Assembly: GCF_042657385.1 (NCBI RefSeq)
Contig: NZ_JBHSLA010000001.1
Location: 496,001 to 560,000 of the forward strand
Source: Algorimicrobium hallyeonense
GTDB lineage: Bacteria; Bacteroidota; Bacteroidia; Flavobacteriales; Flavobacteriaceae
Length of the DNA stretch: 64,000 nt
Reading direction: 5' to 3'
The translations under genes were made by a program, and so were the position numbers. The notes under the pieces were generated by a model that was given only the letters and a program-made list of their open reading frames with translations, did not search any database and was not told the DNA's origin. This document shows, one piece after another, positions 32,870 through 41,558 of this stretch; the first letter of the stretch is position 1; the number at the start of each line of letters is the position of its first letter.

Positions 32870-33928
32870 ATGTCACACTTTCATACACTTTCCGTTAAAG
32901 AACTTCATAGAGAAACAGACAAATCGGTTACCATTAGTTTTCAGGTTCCTGACCACTTGAAGTCGGTTTACCAATTTCAAGCTGGTCAATATATTACATT
33001 GAAAACAAACTTGAATGGTCAGGAAGTCCGTCGTGATTACTCCTTGTGTTCCTCACCAAAAAGTGGCGAATTAAAAGTGGCCGTGAAAGAAGTTAAAGAC
33101 GGAACCTTTTCCGCTTATGCTAATAATGATTTAAAAGTTGGCGACCAATTAGAAGTAGCACCACCAAAAGGTCGTTTTGTTTTTGAGCCAAACGATAAGA
33201 AAACAAAAAATATAGCCTTGTTTGCAGCAGGTAGCGGAATTACACCCGTTTTGAGCATTATAAAATGTGCGCTGGAAGAAGAAGTTCACAGTCAAGTTAT
33301 TTTGGTTTATGGCAATAAAACCACCCAAAACACCATGTTTTTAAACGAATTGTTGGAATTACAACATACGCATAAAGACCGTTTTACCATACAGTTTGTG
33401 TTTAGCCAAGCCGATGAAGCCGACGCTATTTTTGGTCGTATTGAAAAAAGTACCGTGAATTATGTCATGAAAAACAAACATAAAAATATTGAGGTGGATG
33501 CCTTTTATTTATGTGGACCTGAAGCCATGATTCATGCTGTAAAAGATGTTCTAGCCGAACATGACATTCCAAAAGAACGCATTCATTTTGAATTATTTAA
33601 AGCAGCAAAACCTACGGAAGATAGTGCTTTAGGTGTTATACCAGAAGGAAAAACGCAAATTACGGTTGTGGTTGATGATGAAGAAACGACTTTTGAAATG
33701 AGCCAAAAACAAACCGTTTTAGAAGCCGCTTTAGATGAAGATTTAGATGCACCATATTCCTGCCAAGGTGGCATTTGTAGTAGTTGTTTAGCGCGAATAA
33801 CTGAAGGTGAAGCAACCATGCGCCAGAATAATATTTTAACGGATAGTGAAGTTGCTGAAGGCTTAATTTTAACCTGTCAAGCACATCCAACCACGCCGAC
33901 TTTGAAGGTGGATTATGATGATATTTAG
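32870..33928 (+). CDS. PaaE-like ferredoxin--NAD(P)H reductase with C-terminal 2Fe-2S domain
   Basis: 352 residues in three domains. The FAD-binding barrel (about 1-105) carries RRDYSLCSSP (54-63), the NAD(P)H domain (about 110-245) has GSGITPVLSI (121-130) and YLCGPEAM, and the plant-type ferredoxin domain (about 262-352) has iron-sulfur ligands Cys298, Cys303, Cys306 and Cys336 (CQGGICSSC and TCQAHP). The protein moves electrons from NAD(P)H through FAD to the 2Fe-2S centre and on to a partner. PaaE, the reductase of phenylacetyl-CoA epoxidase, has this order, but no other paa gene is nearby, so a general reductase for a hydroxylase or desaturase is more likely. It is divergent from padR. 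Confidence 0.92.
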   Translation: MSHFHTLSVKELHRETDKSVTISFQVPDHLKSVYQFQAGQYITLKTNLNGQEVRRDYSLCSSPKSGELKVAVKEVKDGTFSAYANNDLKVGDQLEVAPPKGRFVFEPNDKKTKNIALFAAGSGITPVLSIIKCALEEEVHSQVILVYGNKTTQNTMFLNELLELQHTHKDRFTIQFVFSQADEADAIFGRIEKSTVNYVMKNKHKNIEVDAFYLCGPEAMIHAVKDVLAEHDIPKERIHFELFKAAKPTEDSALGVIPEGKTQITVVVDDEETTFEMSQKQTVLEAALDEDLDAPYSCQGGICSSCLARITEGEATMRQNNILTDSEVAEGLILTCQAHPTTPTLKVDYDDI

Positions 33929-33955
33929 AAAAGACCACTCTTACCTTTGGACAGC

Positions 33956-33973
33956 TCTCTCAAAAGGGAGAGA
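33956..33973. repeat. Short hairpin, similar to 20439-20455
   Basis: TCTCTC, AAAAGG, GAGAGA. It lies 27 bases past the reductase stop and may serve as a weak terminator or belong to a dispersed family. Confidence 0.4.
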
Positions 33974-34010
33974 ATAAATAGGTTTATAAATAAATTGAAT
34001 ATCGAATTTC

Positions 34011-34050
34011 TCTGTGAAACTCCGAGATTTTTTGTGTAACTCTGTGAAAT
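34011..34050. repeat. Internally repeated intergenic element
   Basis: TCTGTGAAAC at 34011 and TCTGTGAAAT at 34041 lie 30 bases apart, with TCCGAG and TTGTGTAAC between. It resembles a short interspersed Bacteroidota element. One copy is present here, so the family assignment rests on memory. Confidence 0.35.
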
Positions 34051-34081
34051 AATTTAGTTTTTATTTAAAAACAATTACAAT

Positions 34082-35101
34082 CTACCCTAAAACAGCCTTA
34101 ATCTTCTCAACAACCCTTTCAACCGGAACACTTCCAGCAGCATCCTTATAATCGTCAGGATATTTGTTGCCATAAATTGAAGTTGGAATTTTTGGGTATA
34201 GTTTTCTATCCGCTACCAAGGCATAATCAGCTGGTTGATTAAAAGGTGCAAACCCAGCAAACGGATGCGTAACTCCCCAAATGGTCACCACGTTTACGCC
34301 AAGCATAGCTGCTAAATGCGCATTTCCAGAATCCATAGAAAGCATGACGTCTAAATTGGAAATAACATCCAACTCTTCATTAAATGATAATTTTCCCGCC
34401 ATGTTAATAATACCATCTGCTTCAGACTCCAAATAATTCATCACTTGAACTTCTTTTTTTCCGCCTCCAAATAATAAAACCTGATAGTCTTTAGACAATT
34501 CTTTAATAACCTGCTCCATAAGTTCCAATGGATATTTTTTACCTTCATGAGCCGCAAAAGGTGCAATACCAATGCGTTTCTTATTGGTACTACCTATTAT
34601 TCTTGAAACATTAGGGTTTAAAGCTTCTGGAATTGGGTAATTTGGTTTACTTAAATCTAGAGGGAAACCTAATGTTTCAAACACATCTGCATAACGTTGA
34701 TGTGTGGTTTTTAATGGTTCAAAAATTTTGCCTTGGGTAAGTGCCTTTTTGGCTTTTCGGCCTTTATCAACAGTGGCTACTTTCGGCACACCAAGCAAGG
34801 GTTTTAACACTTTAGTTCGTAGCACCTTGTGTAAATCGGCAATGGCATCGCAGTTTTCTTTTTTTAATTCACGAGACAATTTATACAAACCCACGAGGCC
34901 TTTATGTTTGTTTTTTACATCTGCAGGAAACACGGTTACGTTTTTTAAATCGCGGAACAATGGCGCAAAAAATGCACGTGTTAAAACGGTAATTTTAACA
35001 CTGGGATACTGTTGGGTAAACGCACGTAGCACAGGAACCGTCATAGCAACATCGCCCATGGCGGAAAGTCGGATAACGAGTATGTGTTTGGGTTTGGACA
35101 T
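34082..35101 (-). CDS. Glycosyltransferase family 9 (heptosyltransferase-like)
   Basis: 339 residues. The N-terminus ILVIRLSAMGDVAMTVPVLR is the typical GT9 start with the GD motif, and the C-terminal donor domain has AHEGKKYPLELMEQVI, LLFGGGKKEV and DSGNAHLAAMLGVNVVTIWG (the D-x-G-x-x-H-x-A motif). The family adds heptose or related sugars from ADP- or GDP-activated donors to lipopolysaccharide cores at the inner membrane. The acceptor is not predictable. It stands next to a DUF4254 gene, an arrangement that I recall from other flavobacteria. Confidence 0.92.
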   Translation of the reverse strand: MSKPKHILVIRLSAMGDVAMTVPVLRAFTQQYPSVKITVLTRAFFAPLFRDLKNVTVFPADVKNKHKGLVGLYKLSRELKKENCDAIADLHKVLRTKVLKPLLGVPKVATVDKGRKAKKALTQGKIFEPLKTTHQRYADVFETLGFPLDLSKPNYPIPEALNPNVSRIIGSTNKKRIGIAPFAAHEGKKYPLELMEQVIKELSKDYQVLLFGGGKKEVQVMNYLESEADGIINMAGKLSFNEELDVISNLDVMLSMDSGNAHLAAMLGVNVVTIWGVTHPFAGFAPFNQPADYALVADRKLYPKIPTSIYGNKYPDDYKDAAGSVPVERVVEKIKAVLG

Positions 35102-35114
35102 TTATAAAACCATT

Positions 35115-35140
35115 AACCTTTCGACAGCGCTCAAGGTGAC
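35115..35140. repeat. Possible dispersed intergenic repeat
   Basis: AACCTTTCGACAGCGCTCAA followed by GGTGAC, with ACCTT / AAGGT able to pair. The core is close to the GCGC-centred short repeats common between flavobacterial genes. One copy only. Confidence 0.3.
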
Positions 35141-35157
35141 AAACTAAATTTAGATGT

Positions 35158-35766
35158 TTATTTTTGAGAACGCAACACCGGATTCAGTTCATCATCATTG
35201 TACATCTTCATTTGCTTATACACCTTCATGTATTTATCACCTTTTTCAATGTCTGTTAATAAGGTATCAATTGCTGTCGATAAATCTACACGTTGTTCCA
35301 ATAATACATTCAGTTTGGTTTGGCAAGCAGCCAAATGCGCATCAGTAGCATCCGTACGTGTTGCTTCTTCGTGCATATGGTACACTTTAAGCGCTAAAAT
35401 GGACAATCTATCAACACCCCAAGCTGGACTTTCTGTGTTAATTGTTGCATCAGCTTTTGGTGTTACATTTTTATACTTTTCAAGGAAATAGCTGTCAATA
35501 TACTCTACCATATCCGTTCTATCCTGATTAGAAGCATCAATTTGACGTTTCAATTTCAAAGCAGCAACGGGATCAATTTGCGGATCGCGAATAATATCTT
35601 CATAATGCCATTGCACAGTATCTATCCAGCTTTTTCTATATAATAAATGTTCTAAAGTCTGCGAATCTTTATCATACGGATTACTAAAAGGTTGATCTAC
35701 CGTATTAACAACATGATAGGTTTCAATAACGTCTTGGAATATTTTATTGGCTTTTTCTGAAAACAT
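35158..35766 (-). CDS. DUF4254 family protein
   Basis: 202 residues from ATG at 35766; the longer frame upstream lacks a good start. An all-helical soluble protein: DSQTLEHLLYRKSWIDTVQW, HYEDIIRDPQIDP and NTESPAWGVDRLSILALKVY, patterns I associate with DUF4254. No catalytic motif is visible. It is encoded between a GT9 transferase and upp, with its own TATATTTG box upstream and 57 bases before the GT9 start. Its association with GT9 suggests a part in lipopolysaccharide core assembly, but this is guilt by association. Confidence 0.78.
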   Translation of the reverse strand: MFSEKANKIFQDVIETYHVVNTVDQPFSNPYDKDSQTLEHLLYRKSWIDTVQWHYEDIIRDPQIDPVAALKLKRQIDASNQDRTDMVEYIDSYFLEKYKNVTPKADATINTESPAWGVDRLSILALKVYHMHEEATRTDATDAHLAACQTKLNVLLEQRVDLSTAIDTLLTDIEKGDKYMKVYKQMKMYNDDELNPVLRSQK

Positions 35767-35786
35767 AATATAAAAATTTTGAAACA

Positions 35787-35794
35787 CAAATATA
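35787..35794 (-). promoter_or_regulatory. -7 box of the DUF4254 gene
   Basis: The minus strand reads TATATTTG, an exact consensus match, 20 bases before the ATG. A TTTG lies 24 bases further upstream, slightly beyond the usual spacing. Confidence 0.45.
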
Positions 35795-35838
35795 AACCTA
35801 TTTATTAACTTTACAGTTCAAAACAAATCCAAAACACG

Positions 35839-36498
35839 ATGCATATCCATAATATTTCGCTTGAAAATTCTATTTTAAATTCCTTTATTTCAGAAATGCG
35901 TGATATTGACATTCAAAAAGATCCCATGCGGTTTAGACGTAATATTGAACGTACTGGTGAAATTCTAGGCTATGAATTAAGTAAATCTTTAAATTATAAA
36001 TCTGTCAACATTCAAACACCTTTAGGTACTGCCGCCGAATTTATATCTACTGATAACATTGTATTATGTTCCATTTTACGAGCAGGTGTTCCGCTGCATA
36101 ACGGTTTATTAAATTACTTTGATAAAGCTGAAAATGCTTTTATTTCGGCTTACAGACATCATAAAAGTAAACCTGAAAGTTTTGAAATTATTGTCGAGTA
36201 TTTGGCATGCCCTAGTTTAGAAGGTAAAACACTTATTTTGGCAGACCCCATGTTAGCAACGGGTCAATCCATGGTAGCAACCTTTGAAGCTTTAAAGCCC
36301 TTTGGGAAACCTAAAGCCGTGCATTTGGTGAGTGTTATTGGTGCTCAAGAGGGTTTAGATTATGTGTCCAAACATTTTGACGCAGACGCACATTTATGGA
36401 TTGCCACCGTAGATGAAAAACTAACGGATAAAGGCTATATTATGCCAGGATTGGGTGATGCTGGCGATTTAGCCTTTGGCGAAAAACTACAGCACTAA
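35839..36498 (+). CDS. upp: Uracil phosphoribosyltransferase
   Basis: 219 residues. Uracil plus PRPP gives UMP in pyrimidine salvage. The PRPP-binding loop is LILADPMLATGQSM, and the C-terminal uracil site is in GLGDAGDLAFGEK. Upstream, CSILRAGVPLHNGLLNYF holds the conserved RAG motif. The length is usual. Its last 12 bases overlap the convergent membrane-protein gene, so the two mRNAs are antisense to each other at their 3' ends. Confidence 0.95.
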   Translation: MHIHNISLENSILNSFISEMRDIDIQKDPMRFRRNIERTGEILGYELSKSLNYKSVNIQTPLGTAAEFISTDNIVLCSILRAGVPLHNGLLNYFDKAENAFISAYRHHKSKPESFEIIVEYLACPSLEGKTLILADPMLATGQSMVATFEALKPFGKPKAVHLVSVIGAQEGLDYVSKHFDADAHLWIATVDEKLTDKGYIMPGLGDAGDLAFGEKLQH

Positions 36499-37410
36499 AC
36501 TGGCAAGGAGCCCCACTATTAAAAGCCATATTAAGACCTCGCGAAACCATTTTTCAGGAACTAATTCAATATAATTAGTAACAATAAGTGCCAAAGGAGC
36601 TATTAAGAAAATAAACTCTGCTCCCGATTTTTCTGGTGAAATAATAATAATTACTAGCGCTATAAAAGCCGTAAAAAGTATGAGCAAATATGACGGTCTA
36701 TAGCTTTTAGATTGGTTTTTAATTGTCCTTAAATAATAAAATAAAGACCAAATAAAATAAGAGAAGTATATGGTTGCCGCAATAATAATTTGACGATTAT
36801 TCAACATACTGAAATCGAAATTTTTCCCTCTTTCAAACCGATCTACATACGCCCAAAAATCGATATTAAATACTATTAACATGGCATAGGTAAGTACAGC
36901 TACTAAAAGCACACCAATAAATGGAATGATCCAATTCTTAACATCTGTAATCCCATATAGAAAAAGCGCCGCAAACAGCACGATAAAAAATAACGAGCTC
37001 CAAAAAAAGAGCAGGGTTGCTAATGAGATCCAGATGGTAGCATCCAGAATTTTTTTCTTATTATCTTTTTTAGAGCGCAAACTCACAATGCGCCGCAGTG
37101 CTAACATTATAAACAGATTGGCAATTACTAACTTGGTATTTAAAAATGTCTGGAACATTAATACCATAAACAGTCCATAAAATAAGAGATTGTAACTATT
37201 CTTTTTGGATAGTCTATTCTTACTAGTAAAAAAATCGAATATAAAAAGCGATAGTACACAAACACCAAATAGAGCGAGTTGCTTCAGGACAAACACCGTA
37301 TTAAATTCAGGGTGCATCCTTAATTTGGCCAGTAAAAAACCGATAAACAATACCATACTCATAATAACAAAATGAATAGGTTTCGCTTTTCTAAAGAATT
37401 TTGAAATCAT
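36487..37410 (-). CDS. DUF6427-like polytopic membrane protein
   Basis: 307 residues with about eight or nine transmembrane helices, no soluble domain, and several Arg/Lys-rich cytoplasmic turns (LRRIVSLRSKKDNKKKI). The start MISKFFRKAKPIHFVIMSMV matches my memory of DUF6427 proteins, which flavobacterial genomes carry between upp and a DUF6341 gene, as here. Its 3' end overlaps upp. Function unknown. Confidence 0.75.
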   Translation of the reverse strand: MISKFFRKAKPIHFVIMSMVLFIGFLLAKLRMHPEFNTVFVLKQLALFGVCVLSLFIFDFFTSKNRLSKKNSYNLLFYGLFMVLMFQTFLNTKLVIANLFIMLALRRIVSLRSKKDNKKKILDATIWISLATLLFFWSSLFFIVLFAALFLYGITDVKNWIIPFIGVLLVAVLTYAMLIVFNIDFWAYVDRFERGKNFDFSMLNNRQIIIAATIYFSYFIWSLFYYLRTIKNQSKSYRPSYLLILFTAFIALVIIIISPEKSGAEFIFLIAPLALIVTNYIELVPEKWFREVLIWLLIVGLLASLVL

Positions 37411-37479
37411 ACAGCTAGGAGAAAATCACTTCTACGGATTTATTGATTGTGGTAAATTACTAATATTCTCTTCAAATTA

Positions 37480-37511
37480 TTGAAATTTAATTTGAAAAAG
37501 GTGTAATTTTG
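37480..37511 (+). promoter_or_regulatory. Promoter of the DUF6341-like gene
   Basis: TTG (37480-37482), a 21-base spacer, then TAATTTTG (37504-37511), an exact TAnnTTTG match. The start codon follows 58 bases later. Confidence 0.5.
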
Positions 37512-37569
37512 TATCATTACATAATGATTACTATATTACACGTGCTTTAAAAGCCTTAAAATTTATATT

Positions 37570-37797
37570 ATGACCGATTTTTTTTACGCCATTGAAGACT
37601 TATTTGTAAATGTTTTATTTGCACCATTTGATGCCTTAAGAGCATTAGAACTTGAAAGCTGGTTTGCTGCAAATGCCATAAACTGGATTTTAATGATTGT
37701 TGGTATGGTAGCTTTTGTTTACTGGATGCTACAACTTAAAAAATTCAACGATAACGGTGAGGAAAACAAAAGCATTACATCTCACAGTTATTTATAA
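37570..37797 (+). CDS. DUF6341-like small membrane protein
   Basis: 75 residues. An amphipathic start (MTDFFYAIEDLFVNVLFAPF, DALRALELESWFAANAINW) precedes one transmembrane helix at about 38-55 (NWILMIVGMVAFVYWMLQL) and a short polar tail. I associate it with DUF6341 from its place beside upp, the DUF6427 gene and purD. The last bases overlap the purD stop in the opposite direction. No function can be given. Confidence 0.72.
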   Translation: MTDFFYAIEDLFVNVLFAPFDALRALELESWFAANAINWILMIVGMVAFVYWMLQLKKFNDNGEENKSITSHSYL

Positions 37798-39063
37798 ATC
37801 GAATCCAATATCTTTTCTATAATACATCTTATCAAAATGTAGTTTGTCTATATTTTGATAAGATTTTTTTAGTGCCTCACTGTAGGTATTTCCATAGCTT
37901 GTTATTGCTATAACACGACCTCCAGAGGTGACTACTTTATCATCCTTTAAGCTTGCACCGGCATGAAAAGGTAATACATCTACCAATTTATCTAATCCCA
38001 AAATTTCCTTGCCTTTTTCATAAGCTTCTGGATATCCACCAGAGACTAACATGACTGTGGTAGCAGCACGTTCATCAATTTCAATGTTAATAGTATCTAG
38101 TGTTTGGTTTGCAATGGCTTGAAAAATTTCAGCCAAATCATTCTTTAAACGTGGTAAAACGACTTCCGTTTCAGGATCTCCCATACGAACGTTATATTCA
38201 ATAACTATCGGCTCATTTCCTACCTTTATTAATCCAATGAAAACAAACCCTTTATACGGCAAATTGTCTTTTTGAAGTCCACTAATGGTCGGTTTAACGA
38301 CTTGCTCTTCTATTTTATTTAAAAATTCGGGTGTTGCAAATGGTACTGGTGAAACGGCTCCCATTCCACCTGTATTTAAACCTGTATCCCCTTCACCAAT
38401 ACGTTTGTAATCTTTAGCCGTTGGTAGAATTTTATAGTTTTTTCCGTCGGTTAAAACAAAGCAACTTAACTCGATTCCATCTAAAAATTCTTCAATTACC
38501 ACTTTAGTGCTGGCTTCACCAAATTTGGCATCAACCAACATACTTTTCAATTCAGCTTTAGCTTCGTTTAAATCATTTAAAATCAACACGCCTTTTCCAG
38601 CTGCCAAACCATCTGCTTTTAAAACGTAAGGTGGATTTAAAGTTTCTAAAAACTGATAACCCGCTTCCACAGTACGTGCATTAAAACTCTGATAAGCTGC
38701 CGTTGGAATGTTATGGCGCATCATAAACTCTTTAGCAAACTCCTTACTGCCTTCTAATTCAGCCGCGGCTTTTTCGGGACCAATTACAGAAACACGCTTT
38801 AAATCAGCATCATTTAAAAAGAAATCATGAATACCTTGAACTAACGGATCTTCAGGACCAACAACCACCATGTTAATCTTTTTCTCTAGAACCAATGTTT
38901 TTATAGCTTGAAAATCGGTAACACCAATAGCTTCGTTTTCAGCTATAGCAGCCGTTCCCGAATTTCCAGGTGCTACATAAAGTGCTTTACATAATGGACT
39001 TTGCTTTAATTTCCATGCAAATGTATGTTCTCGACCACCTGATCCTAATATTAAAATATTCAT
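37792..39063 (-). CDS. purD: Phosphoribosylamine--glycine ligase
   Basis: 423 residues, second step of purine synthesis: phosphoribosylamine plus glycine plus ATP gives GAR. The N-terminus MNILILGSGGREHTFAWKLK is the family signature. The ATP-grasp domain includes PYVLKADGLAAGKGVLIL and IEEFLDGIELSCFVLTDGK, and the Pro-Glu-rich metal loop appears as VIEYNVRMGDPETEVVLPRL. The C-terminal domain contains TTVMLVSGGYPEAYEKGKEI. All are intact. The start codon lies on the opposite strand of the ligase frame's first possible ATG (39062). A promoter (TTG, 21 bases, TATTTTTG) lies at 39112-39081. Confidence 0.97.
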   Translation of the reverse strand: MNILILGSGGREHTFAWKLKQSPLCKALYVAPGNSGTAAIAENEAIGVTDFQAIKTLVLEKKINMVVVGPEDPLVQGIHDFFLNDADLKRVSVIGPEKAAAELEGSKEFAKEFMMRHNIPTAAYQSFNARTVEAGYQFLETLNPPYVLKADGLAAGKGVLILNDLNEAKAELKSMLVDAKFGEASTKVVIEEFLDGIELSCFVLTDGKNYKILPTAKDYKRIGEGDTGLNTGGMGAVSPVPFATPEFLNKIEEQVVKPTISGLQKDNLPYKGFVFIGLIKVGNEPIVIEYNVRMGDPETEVVLPRLKNDLAEIFQAIANQTLDTINIEIDERAATTVMLVSGGYPEAYEKGKEILGLDKLVDVLPFHAGASLKDDKVVTSGGRVIAITSYGNTYSEALKKSYQNIDKLHFDKMYYRKDIGFDL

Positions 39064-39080
39064 GTTGTTGTTGTTTGCTG

Positions 39081-39121
39081 CAAAAATAATTGCTTTTACG
39101 CTTAAAAAACAATTATTTTAC
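39081..39121. promoter_or_regulatory. Overlapping divergent promoters of purD and the CapK/PaaK-like gene
   Basis: Minus strand: TTG (39112-39110), 21 bases, TATTTTTG (39088-39081). Plus strand: TTG (39090-39092), 21 bases, TATTTTAC (39114-39121). The -7 box of each promoter abuts the -33 element of the other, so RNA polymerase could hold only one at a time. The plus-strand -7 box lacks the final TG. Confidence 0.5.
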
Positions 39122-39145
39122 AAAAACATCTTAAGCCAATTTCTT

Positions 39146-40456
39146 TTGAATTTATTCGACCTTTCATTACAATTTAACGGTTTTCCCATTAAGAAAGCGG
39201 AACGGATTTTGAAAGGGATTCAAGCGCAACCAGACCAGGCCTTTGAAGCGTATGTTGAAAACAAAAAAAATGAAATTGTTACATACCATATTCAAAACAA
39301 TTCATTTTATAGCAACTTGGTAAACGATGTCAAGGTAACAGATTGGAATTCCATTCCGGTTATAACAAAACGCGATTTGCAGATACCACTGCAAGACCGA
39401 CTTTCCGCTGGTTATAACCTTAAAAATGTGTATATCAATAAAACATCCGGTTCTTCTGGCGATCCGTTTATTTTTGCTAAAGATTATGAGTGCCATGCCT
39501 TAACTTGGGCAGTTATTAAAAATAGATTTGGTTGGTATGGATTAGATTTTAATAGCTCCAAACAAGCCCGGTTTTATGGTATTCCTTTAGACAAAAAAGG
39601 CTATTATAAAGAACGTTTTAAGGATTTTTTGAGCAGTCGGTTTCGCTTTTCCGTTTTCGATTTAAGCGATTCAGCGTTTGAAGGTTATATTAGAAATTTT
39701 AAGTCCACACCGTTTGCTTATTTAAATGGTTATACCAGTTCTATCGGTCAATTTGCCAAATATTTAGAGCGAAAAAATCTTGTTTTAAAAGCAATATGTC
39801 CCACATTAAAAGCCTGTGTAGTAACATCAGAAATGCTTTTTGATTCGGATAAATTACGTATGGAAAAACAATTTGGCGTTCCAGTAATTAACGAATATGG
39901 TGCATCTGAATTGGATTTAATTGCATTTCAAAACCTAGAAAACGACTGGCAAATTAATAGTGAGACGCTATATGTTGAAATTTTAGATGAAGCTAATAAC
40001 GTACTTCCATTAGGTGATGAAGGCCGCGTTGTAATTACGTCCTTATACAACCAAGCACATCCGTTTATACGTTATGATATTGGCGATATTGGTATACTTT
40101 CAGAGAAAAGTTCGGTAAAAAAACCTATTCTTAAAAAGCTGATTGGAAGAACGAATGATATGGCTGTTTTGCCAAGTGGCAAAAAAGCGGCTGGTTTAAC
40201 TTTCTATTACATCACAAAAAGTATTATAGAAGATGACGGTTTGGTAAAGGAATTCATCATTCAGCAAACACACCTAAATACGTTTAAAATTATGTATGTT
40301 GGTGTCAAGGTCTTATCTGAAGAAAAAATGCAACAAATCCGTGATGAAATGACCCGTTATTTAGAACCTAATCTAACCGTTATTTTTGAACGTCAAGAGG
40401 TGCTAGAACGCTCAAAAAGTGGTAAATTGAAACAGTTTTCATCACTAATAGAATAA
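39146..40456 (+). CDS. CapK/PaaK-like adenylate-forming ligase of the polysaccharide locus
   Basis: 436 residues from TTG at 39146. An ATG at 39062 would give 464 residues, but the extra part overlaps the divergent promoters and the purD start, so the shorter form is preferred. The ANL-type (phenylacetate--CoA ligase-like) motifs are TSGSSGDPF, NEYGASELDLIAF, RYDIGDIG and the C-terminal GRTNDMAVLPSGKKAAG. CapK-type members in capsule loci have unknown chemistry; transfer of an acyl or amino-acyl group to a sugar is the usual guess. It is the first gene of the polysaccharide locus, 7 bases before wecB. Confidence 0.83.
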   Translation: MNLFDLSLQFNGFPIKKAERILKGIQAQPDQAFEAYVENKKNEIVTYHIQNNSFYSNLVNDVKVTDWNSIPVITKRDLQIPLQDRLSAGYNLKNVYINKTSGSSGDPFIFAKDYECHALTWAVIKNRFGWYGLDFNSSKQARFYGIPLDKKGYYKERFKDFLSSRFRFSVFDLSDSAFEGYIRNFKSTPFAYLNGYTSSIGQFAKYLERKNLVLKAICPTLKACVVTSEMLFDSDKLRMEKQFGVPVINEYGASELDLIAFQNLENDWQINSETLYVEILDEANNVLPLGDEGRVVITSLYNQAHPFIRYDIGDIGILSEKSSVKKPILKKLIGRTNDMAVLPSGKKAAGLTFYYITKSIIEDDGLVKEFIIQQTHLNTFKIMYVGVKVLSEEKMQQIRDEMTRYLEPNLTVIFERQEVLERSKSGKLKQFSSLIE

Positions 40457-40463
40457 GAGTCCA

Positions 40464-41558
40464 ATGAATATTACCATAGTAGCAGGTGCCAGACCAAATT
40501 TCATGAAGATAGCACCAATAATAAATGTGTTGAAGCGAAAAAAACTGGCAGGTTACGACCTTAATTTTCGTTTAGTCCATACGGGGCAGCACTATGATAA
40601 CAGTTTAAGTGGCGCTTTTTTTGAGGAATTAGGCATACCGTATCCTGATGTAAATTTAGAAGTAAAAAGCGGTACCCAAGCGGAACAGACAGGTGCTATT
40701 ATGATAGGGTTTGAAAAAGAACTTCAGAAAAACCCTTCGGATTTAGTTTTAGTGGTAGGTGATGTAACCTCAACTATGGCTTGTACGTTAGTTGCAAAAA
40801 AATCGGGGATTAAAGTGGCACATGTAGAAGCTGGTATCCGTTCTGGGGATATGAAAATGCCAGAAGAAATAAATCGAATTGTCACAGATAGTTTAACCGA
40901 TTATTTTTTTACAACATCTAAATTAGCAAGCAACAACCTTATAAAACTTGGTGTAGATAGCAATCAGGTTTTCTTTGTTGGAAATGTTATGATAGATACG
41001 CTTAAAACACATGAATCTCGTTTTAAACAACCAGAAATTTGGAAATCATTGGGTTTAAAACAGAAGCACTACTTTGTAATGACGCTTCATAGACCAAGCA
41101 ATGTGGATGAAGCCCAAAATATAGAGGCAATTTTAAAACAAATTTCTTCGTTAAGTAAGGATTATCCAATTGTTTTTCCTGTTCATCCCAGAACTAAAAA
41201 ATTATTACAGAGTTTAAATTTGAGTTATAAAAATTTGTATTATACCGAACCTCTAGGGTATTTGGAGTTTAATTTTTTAGTAAAACATGCCTTTGGTGTT
41301 ATAACAGATTCCGGTGGTATTAGTGAGGAAACGACTATTATGAATGTGCCATGCGTAACACTTCGTGAAAATACAGAAAGGCCTGAAACATGTGAAATTG
41401 GGACAAATATACTAGTAGGAAAAGATCCAATTAAAATTGAAAATGCTTTTAAAACTTTATTTTCAGGTACATGGAAGCAAGCCCAAGTTCCAGCACTTTG
41501 GGACGGGCATGCTGCTGATAGGATTATTTCTCAATTAATAAAAACTTATCATTTATAG
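40464..41558 (+). CDS. wecB: UDP-N-acetylglucosamine 2-epimerase (non-hydrolysing)
   Basis: 364 residues. It converts UDP-GlcNAc into UDP-ManNAc. Family landmarks: TIVAGARPNFMKIAPII at the start, HTGQHYDNSLSGAFF, HVEAGIRSGDMKMPEEINR (catalytic loop), VTLHRP-type TLHRPSNVDE, and DSGGISEETTIMNVPCVTLR followed by ENTERPET. Everything is intact. A hydrolysing role (NeuC-like) is unlikely, because the catalytic set matches WecB. No wecC (ManNAc dehydrogenase) follows, so ManNAc itself may be the incorporated sugar. Its stop overlaps the next start by one base. Confidence 0.95.
   Translation: MNITIVAGARPNFMKIAPIINVLKRKKLAGYDLNFRLVHTGQHYDNSLSGAFFEELGIPYPDVNLEVKSGTQAEQTGAIMIGFEKELQKNPSDLVLVVGDVTSTMACTLVAKKSGIKVAHVEAGIRSGDMKMPEEINRIVTDSLTDYFFTTSKLASNNLIKLGVDSNQVFFVGNVMIDTLKTHESRFKQPEIWKSLGLKQKHYFVMTLHRPSNVDEAQNIEAILKQISSLSKDYPIVFPVHPRTKKLLQSLNLSYKNLYYTEPLGYLEFNFLVKHAFGVITDSGGISEETTIMNVPCVTLRENTERPETCEIGTNILVGKDPIKIENAFKTLFSGTWKQAQVPALWDGHAADRIISQLIKTYHL

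Noticed and set aside
36487..36498. Overlap of upp with the convergent membrane-protein gene as a sign of a wrong stop codon
   Set aside because: Both C-termini look natural, and short tail-to-tail overlaps are common.
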